NCBI GenBank assembly: GCA_964540025.1
Contig: CAZIKQ010000005.1
Location: 1 to 64,000 of the forward strand
DNA length: 64,000 bases
DNA from: RGIG250 sp964540025
GTDB taxonomy: Bacteria; Bacillota; Negativicutes; Selenomonadales; Selenomonadaceae
Direction of reading: 5' to 3'
The position numbers and the translations under genes were made by a program. The notes beneath the pieces are model-generated. The model ran no database searches, was not told the DNA's origin, and saw only the letters and a list, made by a program, of their open reading frames with translations. Below, piece after piece: positions 35,318 to 45,285 of this stretch (its first letter is position 1; every line of letters begins with the position of its first letter).

Positions 35318-36819
35318 TACAGCACACCTCCCATGACGATCTTAACCGACTCCTGAAGTATTGGCCCCAGGAATGGAAGTTCATTAACCACCGAGCTGAT
35401 AACACCGGAAAGAACAAGCAAAGCAATAATTGCGGCTGTATCCATAATGCCCATAAGCTCACCGGCAGACCTCCTTGCCGGCTTTCCCCCCAGCATACGC
35501 ATTGCATGATACAGAATACCCATTACAATACCGGCCAGCAGCATCAGCGTCAAGATTCCCCGCCACATAGTCCCATTGGCAAACAAACCGGCTATTATGT
35601 GGAATTTACTGAAAAAAACACCGATCGGCGGCATACCCAAAATACCAACAATGCCCAACAGCCAGATTACGGCGGTTCTGGGTGACTGCTTTAGCATACC
35701 GTGAATACGCATCATGTTTTTTGTAGAATATGTTTCCATGATAGTGCCGGCGGTGTAAAAAAGCGCATATTTTACCAAAGCATGATTGAGCATATGCAGA
35801 AGACCAGCTTCAACGGCTGTCGGAAGGAAAATTCCCAGTCCCACTGCCATCAGGCCAAAATTTTCCATTGAAGAATACGCCAGCATTCGCTTGATATCAC
35901 GCTGAACTACCACAAAGGGCACCGCAAGACCGATGGTCAGTATACCGAAGCCTACAAAAATATCGCTTATGAACTGGACGCCAACAGCAGGCATCAGAAT
36001 TACTACATTGCGGAGCAATACATACATTGCGCAGATGCAGAGGGAACCTGAAAGGAGTCCGCTGGTGAGAGCCGGCGATTCCGAATGGGCATCCGGCAGC
36101 CAGGCGTGCATCGGCGCAAGACCAACTTTTGTGCCATAGCCAACAAACAGAAAACAGAAAGCAATCTTTGCCATAGCAGGATTCAATTCATTAGCACAAG
36201 CGGCAAGATACACCCAATCAAGAGGCAAATCCTGACAACCTGCCTGAAGCTGCGCATAGTAAACAAGAATTGTCCCCAAAAGAGCCAAACAAATACCAAC
36301 AGTGCAAACCATTACATATTTCCAGGCCGCCTCAAGGGAAGTCTTGGTAAATTTAAAGGCCACCAGCAATGCCGATACGAGAGTTGTCGCCTCTATGGTC
36401 ACCCACATAAGTCCCAGATTATTGACAAGGACTACCAACAGCATTGTCCAAACGAATATGTGAGACAATGCGTAGAACCGCCCTTCAAGATAACTGAAAC
36501 GACGAAGATACCCATACCGGATATTTGTATCCCTGTCCAGATACGCCTCTGCAGTAAAGGCAAAAGCCAGGTACAGGAGCGTGACGATCATCATCATCCA
36601 GAGGCTGAGAGCATCAAGATACAAATAAGTTCCAGCATAGGGCAAGCCTGGATCGAAAAGCAACACAATCCGGAAAACCGCTGCTCCTACAATCACCGCC
36701 GACAAACGGCTCAGATGGTGAAGCATATTATTCCCGATTATATTTGATACCGCAAGGATACTAAAAACTATTGGAACGCCCAGTACAACATACAGAAGAC
36801 GGCCGATTGAAAATTCCAT
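35317..36819 (-). CDS. hyfF: Hydrogenase-4 component F-like antiporter subunit
   Basis: NuoN/MrpD-type membrane subunit (500 aa, about 13-14 spans) with GLAPMHAWLPDAHSESPA and KRMLAYSSMENFGLMAVGLG, typical of HyfF. Probably contributes an ion channel to the membrane arm. The hyfE stop is four bases upstream and hyfG follows with a one-base overlap. Confidence 0.9.
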   Translation of the reverse strand: MEFSIGRLLYVVLGVPIVFSILAVSNIIGNNMLHHLSRLSAVIVGAAVFRIVLLFDPGLPYAGTYLYLDALSLWMMMIVTLLYLAFAFTAEAYLDRDTNIRYGYLRRFSYLEGRFYALSHIFVWTMLLVVLVNNLGLMWVTIEATTLVSALLVAFKFTKTSLEAAWKYVMVCTVGICLALLGTILVYYAQLQAGCQDLPLDWVYLAACANELNPAMAKIAFCFLFVGYGTKVGLAPMHAWLPDAHSESPALTSGLLSGSLCICAMYVLLRNVVILMPAVGVQFISDIFVGFGILTIGLAVPFVVVQRDIKRMLAYSSMENFGLMAVGLGIFLPTAVEAGLLHMLNHALVKYALFYTAGTIMETYSTKNMMRIHGMLKQSPRTAVIWLLGIVGILGMPPIGVFFSKFHIIAGLFANGTMWRGILTLMLLAGIVMGILYHAMRMLGGKPARRSAGELMGIMDTAAIIALLVLSGVISSVVNELPFLGPILQESVKIVMGGVL

Positions 36820-36823
36820 TGCC

Positions 36824-37456
36824 TTACCCTTTCAACTTTCTCATGACACCAGTATCGGTAGTCATAAAGGAGAGGCGCATGCGACCAGTGAGAATGACAA
36901 GCACCACGACAGCAATAAGCACATCAAGGAAAACACCCAGCTCTACAATAAGGGGCAGCCCCTCTGTCATTAAGAGGCCAAAGAAGTATATCCCGTTTTC
37001 AAGGGTGATAAGTCCCACGATTTGCATTATTGCCCTTCGGCGCATAACGATCAGGGTAAGTCCCGTCATAATTGTAAGAATGGCCGCCGCAAATATATCC
37101 CGGCCTATAACCCCTGGCAGCAAGTGGTCAGCCAGAACGTAACCCATCACCAAAAACGCTGCCGCCGCCACGGATGAGTAATTAACATTTATATTGGAGT
37201 TTATCTCGCTGTCATCCTTTAGCTGCCCGATCAACCTGAGGATTGCCCAGGGAATAAAAACCACCTTTACCACAAGGGTAAGCAGCCCGGGAAGAAAAGC
37301 ATGAACTCCGCCGCCACCTGCCGAAACGCCGATTATAACACAGCTTCCGGCAATGATTGCCGACTGTACTGCCAGCAGATAGGTGGCACGATGAAGCTCC
37401 ATGATCCGAGTCTGAAGAAAAATTACCAAAATCAATAAAACTACCAGGTATTCCAT
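36824..37456 (-). CDS. hyfE: Hydrogenase-4 component E-like membrane protein
   Basis: NuoK/HyfE-type small membrane subunit (210 aa) with about seven spans. LITLENGIYFFGLLMTEG corresponds to the conserved helix with the NuoK-like glutamate. Lies between hyfC (18 bases) and hyfF (4 bases). Confidence 0.88.
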   Translation of the reverse strand: MEYLVVLLILVIFLQTRIMELHRATYLLAVQSAIIAGSCVIIGVSAGGGGVHAFLPGLLTLVVKVVFIPWAILRLIGQLKDDSEINSNINVNYSSVAAAAFLVMGYVLADHLLPGVIGRDIFAAAILTIMTGLTLIVMRRRAIMQIVGLITLENGIYFFGLLMTEGLPLIVELGVFLDVLIAVVVLVILTGRMRLSFMTTDTGVMRKLKG

Positions 37457-37474
37457 TATTTCGACCTCAAATAT

Positions 37475-38362
37475 TTACTGAGCAATAATTGCTACAGCCA
37501 TCAAAAGAACAGCGGCAGAGAGGAAAAGCCGTACCTTGAAAAGGCGCATCTTATTATTAAGTGTCTCAATGATACCAATCATCACCGCACCCATGAGGGC
37601 CTTTAGTAAAACAGGAATATCAACCGGCAGATACAGAGCCCCAAAGAGTACAAGGAACACCATCAGCTTCAGCATCGTGCCCAGGTGAATGAAGGTAAGT
37701 AGCCGCCCGGAATACTCCAGAGTCATACACTCCTCAATCATTGTAAGCTCAAGGTGAGTATCCGGATTATCCACCGGCAGCCTGCCATTTTCTGCGATGA
37801 TTACGAGGAAAAAAGCAAAGGCTGTTATAACAGTCGATACAGTAAAATAGAGGCTGTTATAATCAATGACCATATTTGCCAAAGTTGTCGAACCATAGCG
37901 AAGGCTGTTTACAAGAATCGCCAGCATAACCGCCGGTTCTACCAGAACAGATATATATATTTCACGGCTTCCACCCATACCGCCAAAGGCCGTAGCCGCA
38001 TCAAGTGAAGATAACGTTAGAAAAAATCTGCCCAACGCCATTATATAGACGAAAATAAAAGCATCACCATAGCTAAACCCGGTCTTCAAAAGTCCCGGCA
38101 CCATCATCGCCGCCATGAAGGCCGTTACAAAATAGACTATTGGCGCCAAAACAAAGACCTTACTTGTATAGGGAGTGAGTATTGATGGCTTCCGCCACCA
38201 TTTCCAAAGGTCAAAGTACTCCTGAAATACGGAAGCTCCCTGCCGTTTCTGCATTCTGGCTTTCACCTTGTTAATAATGCCGCTGAATAATGGCGCCAGA
38301 AGAAGCAGCAGTAAACCCTGCAACAGGTTTGTACCTATTGATGTTAGTACGAAGCCCCCCAA
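37475..38362 (-). CDS. hyfC: Hydrogenase-4 component C-like (NuoH-like) subunit
   Basis: HycD/HyfC membrane anchor (295 aa, eight spans), related to NuoH. Family marks: RMQKRQGASVFQEYFDLWKW, GGMGGSREIYIS, and GRLPVDNPDTHLELTMIEE followed by TLEYSGR. Directly abuts the hyfB stop. It links the hydrophilic hydrogenase module to the antiporter subunits. Confidence 0.92.
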   Translation of the reverse strand: MGGFVLTSIGTNLLQGLLLLLLAPLFSGIINKVKARMQKRQGASVFQEYFDLWKWWRKPSILTPYTSKVFVLAPIVYFVTAFMAAMMVPGLLKTGFSYGDAFIFVYIMALGRFFLTLSSLDAATAFGGMGGSREIYISVLVEPAVMLAILVNSLRYGSTTLANMVIDYNSLYFTVSTVITAFAFFLVIIAENGRLPVDNPDTHLELTMIEECMTLEYSGRLLTFIHLGTMLKLMVFLVLFGALYLPVDIPVLLKALMGAVMIGIIETLNNKMRLFKVRLFLSAAVLLMAVAIIAQ

Positions 38363-40423
38363 TTACATCACCCCCCATAGAAGAACCGCCACCATGGCAA
38401 TCATGGTGTAAGCAATGTATAGGCGGACACTACCCTGCTGAATCATCAGCAATGTGGATGAGATCCTGACCATAAAATGCTCAACCGGATGATACAGCCT
38501 GTCCGTAAACCGATCAGGAACAAAAAGATTAAACCGTACCCTGCGGCCAAAGTAATCATGTTCCTTTTCGAGGTAAACCTTTTCACGGCGAGGCTTAAGG
38601 ATAAAATCAAAAGCCCGGCGCAACGGCTTTGAGAAACCGGTAGCCGAATACTGCTGGCGGGCAGTCGAATAAGTACCACAATTCCAGGTTACTTCCCTTC
38701 TGACAAGGGTATTGCCCATGACCGACAGGTAGCAAATACCAAACAGAACAAAGCCTGTTATGGCAAATATCACCGGGCAATAAACTGCCACCTGATCATA
38801 GATATTGCCTGTACCGCTCCACAATAAAGCATAGCCGTCAACCATCGGCACCATATCACTACCTCCCATAGCTGACCAATGGTCAAACATCATCGCCGGG
38901 GTCATATCACCGCCTCCGATAAATACGCCTTCCATAGCCGCTACCAAAGGAGACGGGAAAACACCAACCGCGACAATAAGCACTGCCTCAATACCAAGAG
39001 CCAAAACCATAAAGAAGGGCTGCTCGTGAGCTTTATCTACAGCCTTACTGCGGCAGCGGCCCAGAAATACTATGCCAAACAGGCGAACAAAGCAGCCCAG
39101 GGCAAGAGCTCCGGTAAATCCGAGGAGAATAAGACCAAATACCACCAACAGACGGATCTCATCATTGCCATTAACTGCCAAAGTATACAGACTCTGTAGT
39201 GTAAGCCATTCACCTACGAGTCCCCCTGTGAACGGCAGTGACGCCAGGGACATTGATCCAATAAGCGTAAAGAAAGCAGTCCAGGGCATTTTCTTTGCCA
39301 AACCGCCCATTATCTCAATATTCTTGCTGCCGGTAGCGTGCATAACGCAGCCGGCGCTCATAAACAGCAGACACTTCATCAGACTGTGGGTGAAGGCATG
39401 AACAAGCGCCGCAGTAAACGCCACAAGGGACAAGGCCCCCATATCCAGATACTTCAAAATCATACCGCAGCCAAAAGCAGTGAAAATGATACCCATGTTT
39501 TCCACTGAGCTGTAAGCAAGGATACGCTTCATATCCTTTTCCATATTCGCGTACAGAACCCCGAGGAAAGCGGAAATCAGCCCAATGGACATTACCAATA
39601 CACCCTGCCACAGCGTATCAATACCAGTAAACTGAAAAACGAATCGACCAAAGCCATACACAGCCACCTTCAGCATAACGCCGCTCATAAGGGCGGAAAC
39701 ATGACTTGGCGCGGCGGGATGGGCATTCGGCAGCCAGACGTGCAAGGGCATGAGACCTGATTTCAAAGCAAAACCAGCAAACGCAAAGCAAAATACAATA
39801 TGCCTTAGATCAGAGGACAGCTGATTAAGGGAAAAGGCGGCAAAAGAAAAACTCCCAACACTGCTGCCAAGAATATAAAATGCTACCAGAATTGCAGCCG
39901 TACCAAGATGGGTCATAATCATGTACTGATATGCTGCACTGACAGTCTCTTTCTTACTGCTTTCATGATTTACCAGTAGGAAAGAAACAAGCGCCATAAC
40001 TTCCCAGGCAAGAATAAAGGTAAAGGCATCTCCTGCCAGCAGAACCATAACTATTGATAAGAGGAAAAGATTCCACTCCCCGGCAAGAGCTCTAAGACCG
40101 TTGCCCCGATATTTCTTGGCATAATCCATCCCATACAGGCTGATGATAAATCCCGCCAGACCAGTTATCACCAAAAACGGAGCGCTCCACAGGTCAGCAT
40201 CCAGGCTATAGCTCCCCCAGCTGCCAAAAGCCAGCCAGCCATTAACCAGCCGTAACCATCCTGCACTGACCAAATACAGTCCCGACACGCAGAAAAGGAC
40301 CCCGCTGCCGGCGGCAGCCGACATCATTCCCACATAATGCGCCGCCAGCTCAAATCTCTTAGGCCAGAGGATCGTGGCGGTACCCAGCAAAAACAGCGCC
40401 AGACTCAGGAAAAGTAAATCCAT
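38363..40423 (-). CDS. hyfB: Hydrogenase-4 component B-like (NuoL-like) subunit
   Basis: Large antiporter-like subunit (686 aa), first gene of the hydrogenase operon. It has FILAWEVMALVSFLLVNHES (membrane glutamate), MPLHVWLPNAHPAAPSHVSA, KRILAYSSVENMGIIFTAFG, and a long C-terminal part ending in a last membrane helix. HycC/HyfB family. TAGGAG lies 12 bases before the ATG. Confidence 0.92.
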   Translation of the reverse strand: MDLLFLSLALFLLGTATILWPKRFELAAHYVGMMSAAAGSGVLFCVSGLYLVSAGWLRLVNGWLAFGSWGSYSLDADLWSAPFLVITGLAGFIISLYGMDYAKKYRGNGLRALAGEWNLFLLSIVMVLLAGDAFTFILAWEVMALVSFLLVNHESSKKETVSAAYQYMIMTHLGTAAILVAFYILGSSVGSFSFAAFSLNQLSSDLRHIVFCFAFAGFALKSGLMPLHVWLPNAHPAAPSHVSALMSGVMLKVAVYGFGRFVFQFTGIDTLWQGVLVMSIGLISAFLGVLYANMEKDMKRILAYSSVENMGIIFTAFGCGMILKYLDMGALSLVAFTAALVHAFTHSLMKCLLFMSAGCVMHATGSKNIEIMGGLAKKMPWTAFFTLIGSMSLASLPFTGGLVGEWLTLQSLYTLAVNGNDEIRLLVVFGLILLGFTGALALGCFVRLFGIVFLGRCRSKAVDKAHEQPFFMVLALGIEAVLIVAVGVFPSPLVAAMEGVFIGGGDMTPAMMFDHWSAMGGSDMVPMVDGYALLWSGTGNIYDQVAVYCPVIFAITGFVLFGICYLSVMGNTLVRREVTWNCGTYSTARQQYSATGFSKPLRRAFDFILKPRREKVYLEKEHDYFGRRVRFNLFVPDRFTDRLYHPVEHFMVRISSTLLMIQQGSVRLYIAYTMIAMVAVLLWGVM

Positions 40424-40588
40424 CTTTTCTTACAGCTCCTATTTCTTCTGCTTCTTAGCAAAAATAAAACAGACAAAGACATTCCGGTTAAACAACAGCA
40501 TTTAATCGAAAAGTCTTCGCCTGTTTAGCAAGCGATTTGTTTATTATACTCCTTTGACACAAAAATTAAAGACCAGGTGAAAATAATT
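40424..40588 (-). promoter_or_regulatory. Leader and candidate promoter of the hydrogenase operon
   Basis: A minus-strand TATAAT (40548-40543) with a weak CTTTAA -35 (40571-40566, 17-bp spacer) lies about 120 bases before hyfB. The leader contains a hairpin TCGCTTG-ctaaa-CAGGCGA and a 20-codon ORF (40501-40439) ending at the hyfB ribosome site. I see no sigma-54 site. No clear terminator separates it from the chromate-transporter genes. Confidence 0.4.
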
Positions 40589-41152
40589 TTATTTCATCAG
40601 CAGTGTGATCGCCAAACCCAACATTCCCGTGCCCAGGAGAGTCTTAATGACGCCCAGCTTCTTCTTTACCATAATGTAGCCGACAGGCAGAAGAATTACA
40701 CCCCGCCAATCAACGGTGGACATATCAGCCGGGACGCCATCGCTATTCCATAGCGCCAAAATTACAAAGCTTACTCCTGCCGAGCAAATAAGGGCAACGA
40801 CGGCCGGGCGAAGACCATTAAGAACGCCTCGGATGCTGTCAATATTCCCGTACTTCATAAACATTTTTGCCAAGGCCACGCCAATGATAAAGGACGGAAG
40901 GGCAAAACCTGCCGTAGCGGCCACAGCCCCGCCGATTCCCGCCACCTTCATACCGGCAAAGGTGGCAGCATTGATACCAATTGGCCCCGGAGTCATCTGA
41001 GATATTGTAAAAACATCGACGAACTCCGCCATGGTCAGCCAATGGTGGGTTTCAACGATGCCGGCCTGGATAAGAGGCATAGAGGCGTAGCCTCCACCAA
41101 CACAGAAAATACCCACCTTAACAAACTCCCAAAACAACTGAAAATATATCAT
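40589..41152 (-). CDS. Chromate-type transporter, second half (short-chain CHR)
   Basis: A single CHR domain (187 aa, about six spans) with VGGGYASMPLIQAGIVE and the QMTPGPIGINAATFAGMK motif. Short CHR proteins occur as gene pairs whose products work together; the partner is 13 bases upstream. ATG 41152 has AAGGGG nine bases upstream. CHR family members export chromate; the real substrate here is unproven. Confidence 0.88.
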   Translation of the reverse strand: MIYFQLFWEFVKVGIFCVGGGYASMPLIQAGIVETHHWLTMAEFVDVFTISQMTPGPIGINAATFAGMKVAGIGGAVAATAGFALPSFIIGVALAKMFMKYGNIDSIRGVLNGLRPAVVALICSAGVSFVILALWNSDGVPADMSTVDWRGVILLPVGYIMVKKKLGVIKTLLGTGMLGLAITLLMK

Positions 41153-41165
41153 CGAGGCACACCCC

Positions 41166-41747
41166 TTAATTGTACTTTGCATCCCTGAGAAGCATATAGC
41201 CGATAATACCGTCTATAAGTACAAGGTACATTACATTGACATCAAAAAAGAAGGCGGCGATAAACGTTATAACGGTGATCGCAATAGGAATCAGGAGCTT
41301 TTTCTTTCCCTGCTTTTTCACCAAATCAACTGCCACATCTACAATAAGCGCGGTAGCGCCACATTGCATTCCCTTGAGAAGTGCTTTCATATAGAAGTTA
41401 TCAACAACCATTGTATAGCATGACGCAATGAGGGAAAGGGTCACAAGCGGCGGCAGAATCGTGGCCAGCAGTGCCGTGAGGGTTCCAGGGATACCACCCA
41501 TACGGTAACCAAGAATGATTGCTGCGTTTACGGCAACAACCCCTGGCATAGATTGGGCAATAGCCACCAAATCAAGAGTTTCCTTATCATTGATCCAGCC
41601 ATACTCATCAACATATTTCGCCTTCAGAAGCGGAATGATGACAAAACCACCGCCGATGGTAAAGGCACTGATTAAAAATGTTGACTTAAATAGCTTCCAG
41701 TAAAAATTCCTGCCTCTTACCGGCAAGGCCATATCATTTTTCGACAT
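41166..41747 (-). CDS. Chromate-type transporter, first half (short-chain CHR)
   Basis: CHR-family protein (193 aa, about six spans) with TIGGGFVIIPLLKAKYVDE and AQSMPGVVAVNAAIILGY. Pairs with the following gene. Starts ten bases after the flavin reductase gene. Confidence 0.88.
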   Translation of the reverse strand: MSKNDMALPVRGRNFYWKLFKSTFLISAFTIGGGFVIIPLLKAKYVDEYGWINDKETLDLVAIAQSMPGVVAVNAAIILGYRMGGIPGTLTALLATILPPLVTLSLIASCYTMVVDNFYMKALLKGMQCGATALIVDVAVDLVKKQGKKKLLIPIAITVITFIAAFFFDVNVMYLVLIDGIIGYMLLRDAKYN

Positions 41748-41757
41748 AGGTTCTTCC

Positions 41758-42261
41758 TTACTCGTTTACCAGCAACTTCTCAATTTCAGCAATATAAAGA
41801 GTATGGTAATCTTTTTCTTCGTACCACTTTTCATCGCAGGACTTATCTATGAAGCAATCGGAGGTCATTACCTGGGCATAGAGCTTGCGGCAAACCATTA
41901 CATATTTTGCCTCTTCATAATAAGTGCAGCCCTTATCTGAAACAACGGTAAGTCCCGACTTGGAAATCTTATCCTCGTCTCGCCCGGAAACAGACCCAAA
42001 ATAGCCCATCATCTGCTTCCTGTCTTCGCCAAATACTGAAAGGGTAAAGCGCTCTGCCTTATCCACAAACTCTTTTGTATAACGCTGAGGGCGAAGCACG
42101 ATATAGGCAACATTCTTGCCCCACATAACACCCAGGCCGCCCCAGGAAGCAGTCATGGCATTTGCCTTTCCTTCAGCTTCGCCGGTAACCAGCAGCCAGT
42201 CCTTACCAATAAGTCTCACAGCACTATAATCGAAGTCTTCCACCTTTATTTCCTTAAACAT
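41758..42261 (-). CDS. Flavin reductase-like FMN-binding protein
   Basis: A 167-residue split-barrel protein of the flavin reductase family. NAMTASWGGLGVMWGKN is the typical flavin-binding strand-loop, followed by IVLRPQRYTKEFV. It probably binds FMN and reduces it or another acceptor. ATG 42261 follows GGAGGGAC. Lies between queA and the chromate-type genes; whether it serves that transporter is speculation. Confidence 0.83.
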   Translation of the reverse strand: MFKEIKVEDFDYSAVRLIGKDWLLVTGEAEGKANAMTASWGGLGVMWGKNVAYIVLRPQRYTKEFVDKAERFTLSVFGEDRKQMMGYFGSVSGRDEDKISKSGLTVVSDKGCTYYEEAKYVMVCRKLYAQVMTSDCFIDKSCDEKWYEEKDYHTLYIAEIEKLLVNE

Positions 42262-42280
42262 TTGTGTCCCTCCATGACCT

Positions 42281-43318
42281 CTAAAAATCTTTTTTATCCA
42301 AAAGCAGCATTGCGTCTCCAAAGGAGAAGAAGCGGTACCGTTCCTCCACTGCTTTCTTATACGCCTCTAAAACAAATTCACGGCCGGCAAAAGCCGAAAT
42401 GAGCATTATAAGGGTAGATTTTGGCAAATGGAAATTAGTAACTATACCATCCACTATCTTGAATTTATAGCCCGGATAAATAAAGATATTGGTTTCGCCT
42501 GCGCTGGGACCAATTATTCCTTCTTCGGTAGCTGCCGTTTCCAGCGTCCTTATAGAAGTAGTACCAACAGCAATTACCCGGTGTCCCTTTGCCTTTGTAT
42601 CCATGATAAGCTCAGCCGTCTCCCGGCTGATAGAATAATATTCCGAGTGCATTATATGCTTCTCAATGGTTTCCTCCTTTACCGGGCGGAAAGTCCCCAG
42701 GCCCACATGAAGGGTAACAAAACCAAGGTTTATCCCTTGCCCCTTCAGAGCCGCCAGCTGCTCTTTTGTGAAATGGAGGCCCGCCGTAGGAGCGGCTGCG
42801 GACCCTCTTTCCCGATTGTAGACAGTCTGATACCTTTCGCTATCAGCCAGTTTTTCGTGTATATAGGGCGGCAGCGGAGTTTCCCCCAACTCATCCAGTA
42901 TTTCTTCAAAAATTCCGTCATACAGAAATTCTACCAGGCGGCCGCCAAAATCAGTATTGCCGACAATCTTTGCCGATAACCGCTCCCCAAAGGTGATCAT
43001 ATCCCCAATACGGGCTTTTTTACCGGGCTTTGCCAATGTTTCCCAAACATTACCCTCCCGCCGGTGAAGCAGAAATATTTCCACATGAGCGCCGCGGGGC
43101 TGCCTTACGCCGATCAGCCTGGCCGGGATTACCCTCGTGTCATTCAGAATCAGCGTATCGCCCGGCTCCAGATATTCTGCAAGCTGATAAAAATGACGGT
43201 GCTCTATCGTCTTGTCGGCCGGATGAAGCACCATGAGCCGGGAAGCATTGCGGGGCTCTACCGGAGTCTGAGCAATCAGTTCCTCCGGCAATTCATAGTC
43301 AAAATCTGTTAATAGCAT
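42281..43318 (-). CDS. queA: S-adenosylmethionine:tRNA ribosyltransferase-isomerase
   Basis: Makes epoxyqueuosine in tRNA by transferring ribose from SAM to preQ1-34 (345 aa). Family marks: DFDYELPEELIAQTPVEPR, LILNDTRVIPARLIG, AAPTAGLHFT and GLGTFRPVKEE. tgt is not adjacent. It shares the ruvCAB operon with queH, which acts on its product. Confidence 0.97.
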   Translation of the reverse strand: MLLTDFDYELPEELIAQTPVEPRNASRLMVLHPADKTIEHRHFYQLAEYLEPGDTLILNDTRVIPARLIGVRQPRGAHVEIFLLHRREGNVWETLAKPGKKARIGDMITFGERLSAKIVGNTDFGGRLVEFLYDGIFEEILDELGETPLPPYIHEKLADSERYQTVYNRERGSAAAPTAGLHFTKEQLAALKGQGINLGFVTLHVGLGTFRPVKEETIEKHIMHSEYYSISRETAELIMDTKAKGHRVIAVGTTSIRTLETAATEEGIIGPSAGETNIFIYPGYKFKIVDGIVTNFHLPKSTLIMLISAFAGREFVLEAYKKAVEERYRFFSFGDAMLLLDKKDF

Positions 43319-43328
43319 TATCGTTCCT

Positions 43329-44666
43329 TCAATAAATTTTCGTAATGGTTACGCCGCTGTAATAATGGTGCAGGATCGATTTGTAATCTTTTTTTGCCGA
43401 CATTGCTTTTGCCCCCCATTGGGACAGTCCGATACCATGGCCAAAACCAAATCCATCTATCTTGATTTTCTGACCACTCTTAATTTTCAGGTCATTTCCT
43501 TTCCTGCCGGGTTCAAAATCAAACAGAGCGCTTTTCAACCCAAATATTGAGCGGGCCTGCGTTCCATTTATTGTGACAGAGCGTTTGCTGCCGGTAAATA
43601 CGATTCGGGCCGGCCGGCCTGATGCATAACGGTCACCGGAACCAGCCTTCTTTAAGTTCAATGGAGACAGGGAAATCTTCTTCAGAGTCCCCACATCTTT
43701 TCCCGCCGCTTTTAACTTTGCCGCCATTTGCTCGGCTGTCATCGTCAACTGCCAATGCCGGTTAGGGGCTCCCGATGGATCTTCGACTGATATAAGATAT
43801 TCAAGTTCCCCGCCCCACACCTCGCGGGAGGCCGCCGTCCGGCCGCCGGAATCGGTGTGAAAAGCCGCATATATTGGCTTTCCCTTATAGGTTATAATTT
43901 CGCCGCGGGTATCATCTACCGCCCGTGTTACCGATGACGACTCATCCTTTGTCCCACCGTAGACCTGGCAGTGAGTACCTGCACAAATATTGTAGCCGTC
44001 TCCCTGATGTTTCCCCTCATTTTTCGTATAGAGGGAAAATGTCCGGGCAGCCACAGCCTGAGCTTTCAGCGCCTCTCCAGGCCAATCCGGGGACATTTCC
44101 GTTCCCACAACCCCCTTAACATAGGATTCCAAATCAACTCTGTTCACAACAGTTATCCCGCCGCTGCCGCAGATCAGGACTATCTCGCCTCGATATTCGT
44201 CACCGTTTACAGTTATATTCGCCCCGTCGGCCCGGAGAATAACCCTTTGAGCAGATATTGGTTTTCTGTTTATACAAAGCTGCCGATTCTTATAAGTAAA
44301 GCTTACCGTGTCCTTCCCGGAAAATTTATTCAGAATTTTTCCACTGGCCAAATCACTGATGACAAGTCCCCTAGAAGACAAAGCCGCTACTGAGTATTGT
44401 CCTTTCAAAAGCCCCACATCGAGCTGGACTACACCCTTCTTTTCATCAGAAGCCTTTTCCCCCTGTGTTTTACCACTTTTCTTTTTATCTGATAACCTCT
44501 GCCATAAGGTCTCCGCTCCCTGCTTCACCTGTTCCTTAATTGCCGGTTTATTTATCTGAGCTATGGCCTTATTGGCATTTCCTTTATAAGGACTTGCATA
44601 AGAAACAGCGCTGCAAAAAAAGGCGATAGCTGCGGCGATTATTTGTGTCCCTGCGATTCTATTCAA
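43329..44666 (-). CDS. SpoIID/LytB domain protein
   Basis: Secreted or periplasmic SpoIID-domain protein (445 aa), probably cutting peptidoglycan glycan strands stripped of peptides. A signal peptide runs to about residue 24 (ending SYAS), followed by a Lys/Gln-rich linker and the SpoIID core with VVGTEMSPDWP (catalytic Glu), ALKAQAVAARTFSL and FGHGIGLSQWGA. TTG 44666 is the start, with AAAGGA nine bases upstream; it overlaps queH by eight bases. In a vegetative operon with ruv genes this may be a LytB-like division or wall enzyme rather than a sporulation one. Confidence 0.88.
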   Translation of the reverse strand: MNRIAGTQIIAAAIAFFCSAVSYASPYKGNANKAIAQINKPAIKEQVKQGAETLWQRLSDKKKSGKTQGEKASDEKKGVVQLDVGLLKGQYSVAALSSRGLVISDLASGKILNKFSGKDTVSFTYKNRQLCINRKPISAQRVILRADGANITVNGDEYRGEIVLICGSGGITVVNRVDLESYVKGVVGTEMSPDWPGEALKAQAVAARTFSLYTKNEGKHQGDGYNICAGTHCQVYGGTKDESSSVTRAVDDTRGEIITYKGKPIYAAFHTDSGGRTAASREVWGGELEYLISVEDPSGAPNRHWQLTMTAEQMAAKLKAAGKDVGTLKKISLSPLNLKKAGSGDRYASGRPARIVFTGSKRSVTINGTQARSIFGLKSALFDFEPGRKGNDLKIKSGQKIKIDGFGFGHGIGLSQWGAKAMSAKKDYKSILHHYYSGVTITKIY

Positions 44667-45285
44667 TGCCAGTCATCCTTTCTCTTTCCGCTCTCATTGC
44701 CCTGCCAATTTTCTTGCGCTGCTTGCGGATTTCCTTACTGAACCGCTCCTCTTCACTAAAGATACAGCCGCAATAAGGCTGGCGGTACAGCCCCAGCTCC
44801 AGTGAAATGTCTATTCCCTCCTGCCAGCCGACACGAAAATCCTCATAATAAAAATCTATTCCATACTTCCTTCCGCAGGCCTCCGCTATTTCCTTCATAA
44901 CTTCATGCTGCTGATAAATGCTGTAGAACAACGTAGAAGAAAACGCGTCAAAACCATTTTCCGCCGCAAATCTTGCCGCCTCATCCAGGCGCCAGCCATA
45001 GCAGCTTCGGCAACGGTTTCGCGGCAGGAACGGATTGTCGGGCTCCTCTACAGGCATAACCATTGCAAGGAAATCTTTCAGCCGGTAGTTTTCCTGAGTA
45101 TATATTTTCAGACCGACCTTTTCGGCATATTCCTTCGCCGTTTTCAGCCGATGAGCCCACTCCGTATAGGGGTGAATATTAGGATTAAAGAAATACCCAA
45201 CCGGCTCAATCCCTTCACTTCTCAGCTTTTTCACCGGAAAGCAGGCGCAGGGCCCACAGCACATATGAAGCAGTAAATTCATCAT
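44659..45285 (-). CDS. queH: Epoxyqueuosine reductase QueH
   Basis: Non-orthologous replacement of QueG (208 aa, former DUF208); reduces epoxyqueuosine to queuosine in tRNA. Conserved cysteines for Fe-S and metal sites: C9, C10 and C13 in HMCCGPC, C92 and C95 in NRCRSCYG, C172 and C174 in QPYCGCIFSE. Overlaps ruvB by four bases. It lacks the B12-binding features of QueG. Confidence 0.94.
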   Translation of the reverse strand: MMNLLLHMCCGPCACFPVKKLRSEGIEPVGYFFNPNIHPYTEWAHRLKTAKEYAEKVGLKIYTQENYRLKDFLAMVMPVEEPDNPFLPRNRCRSCYGWRLDEAARFAAENGFDAFSSTLFYSIYQQHEVMKEIAEACGRKYGIDFYYEDFRVGWQEGIDISLELGLYRQPYCGCIFSEEERFSKEIRKQRKKIGRAMRAERERMTGIE

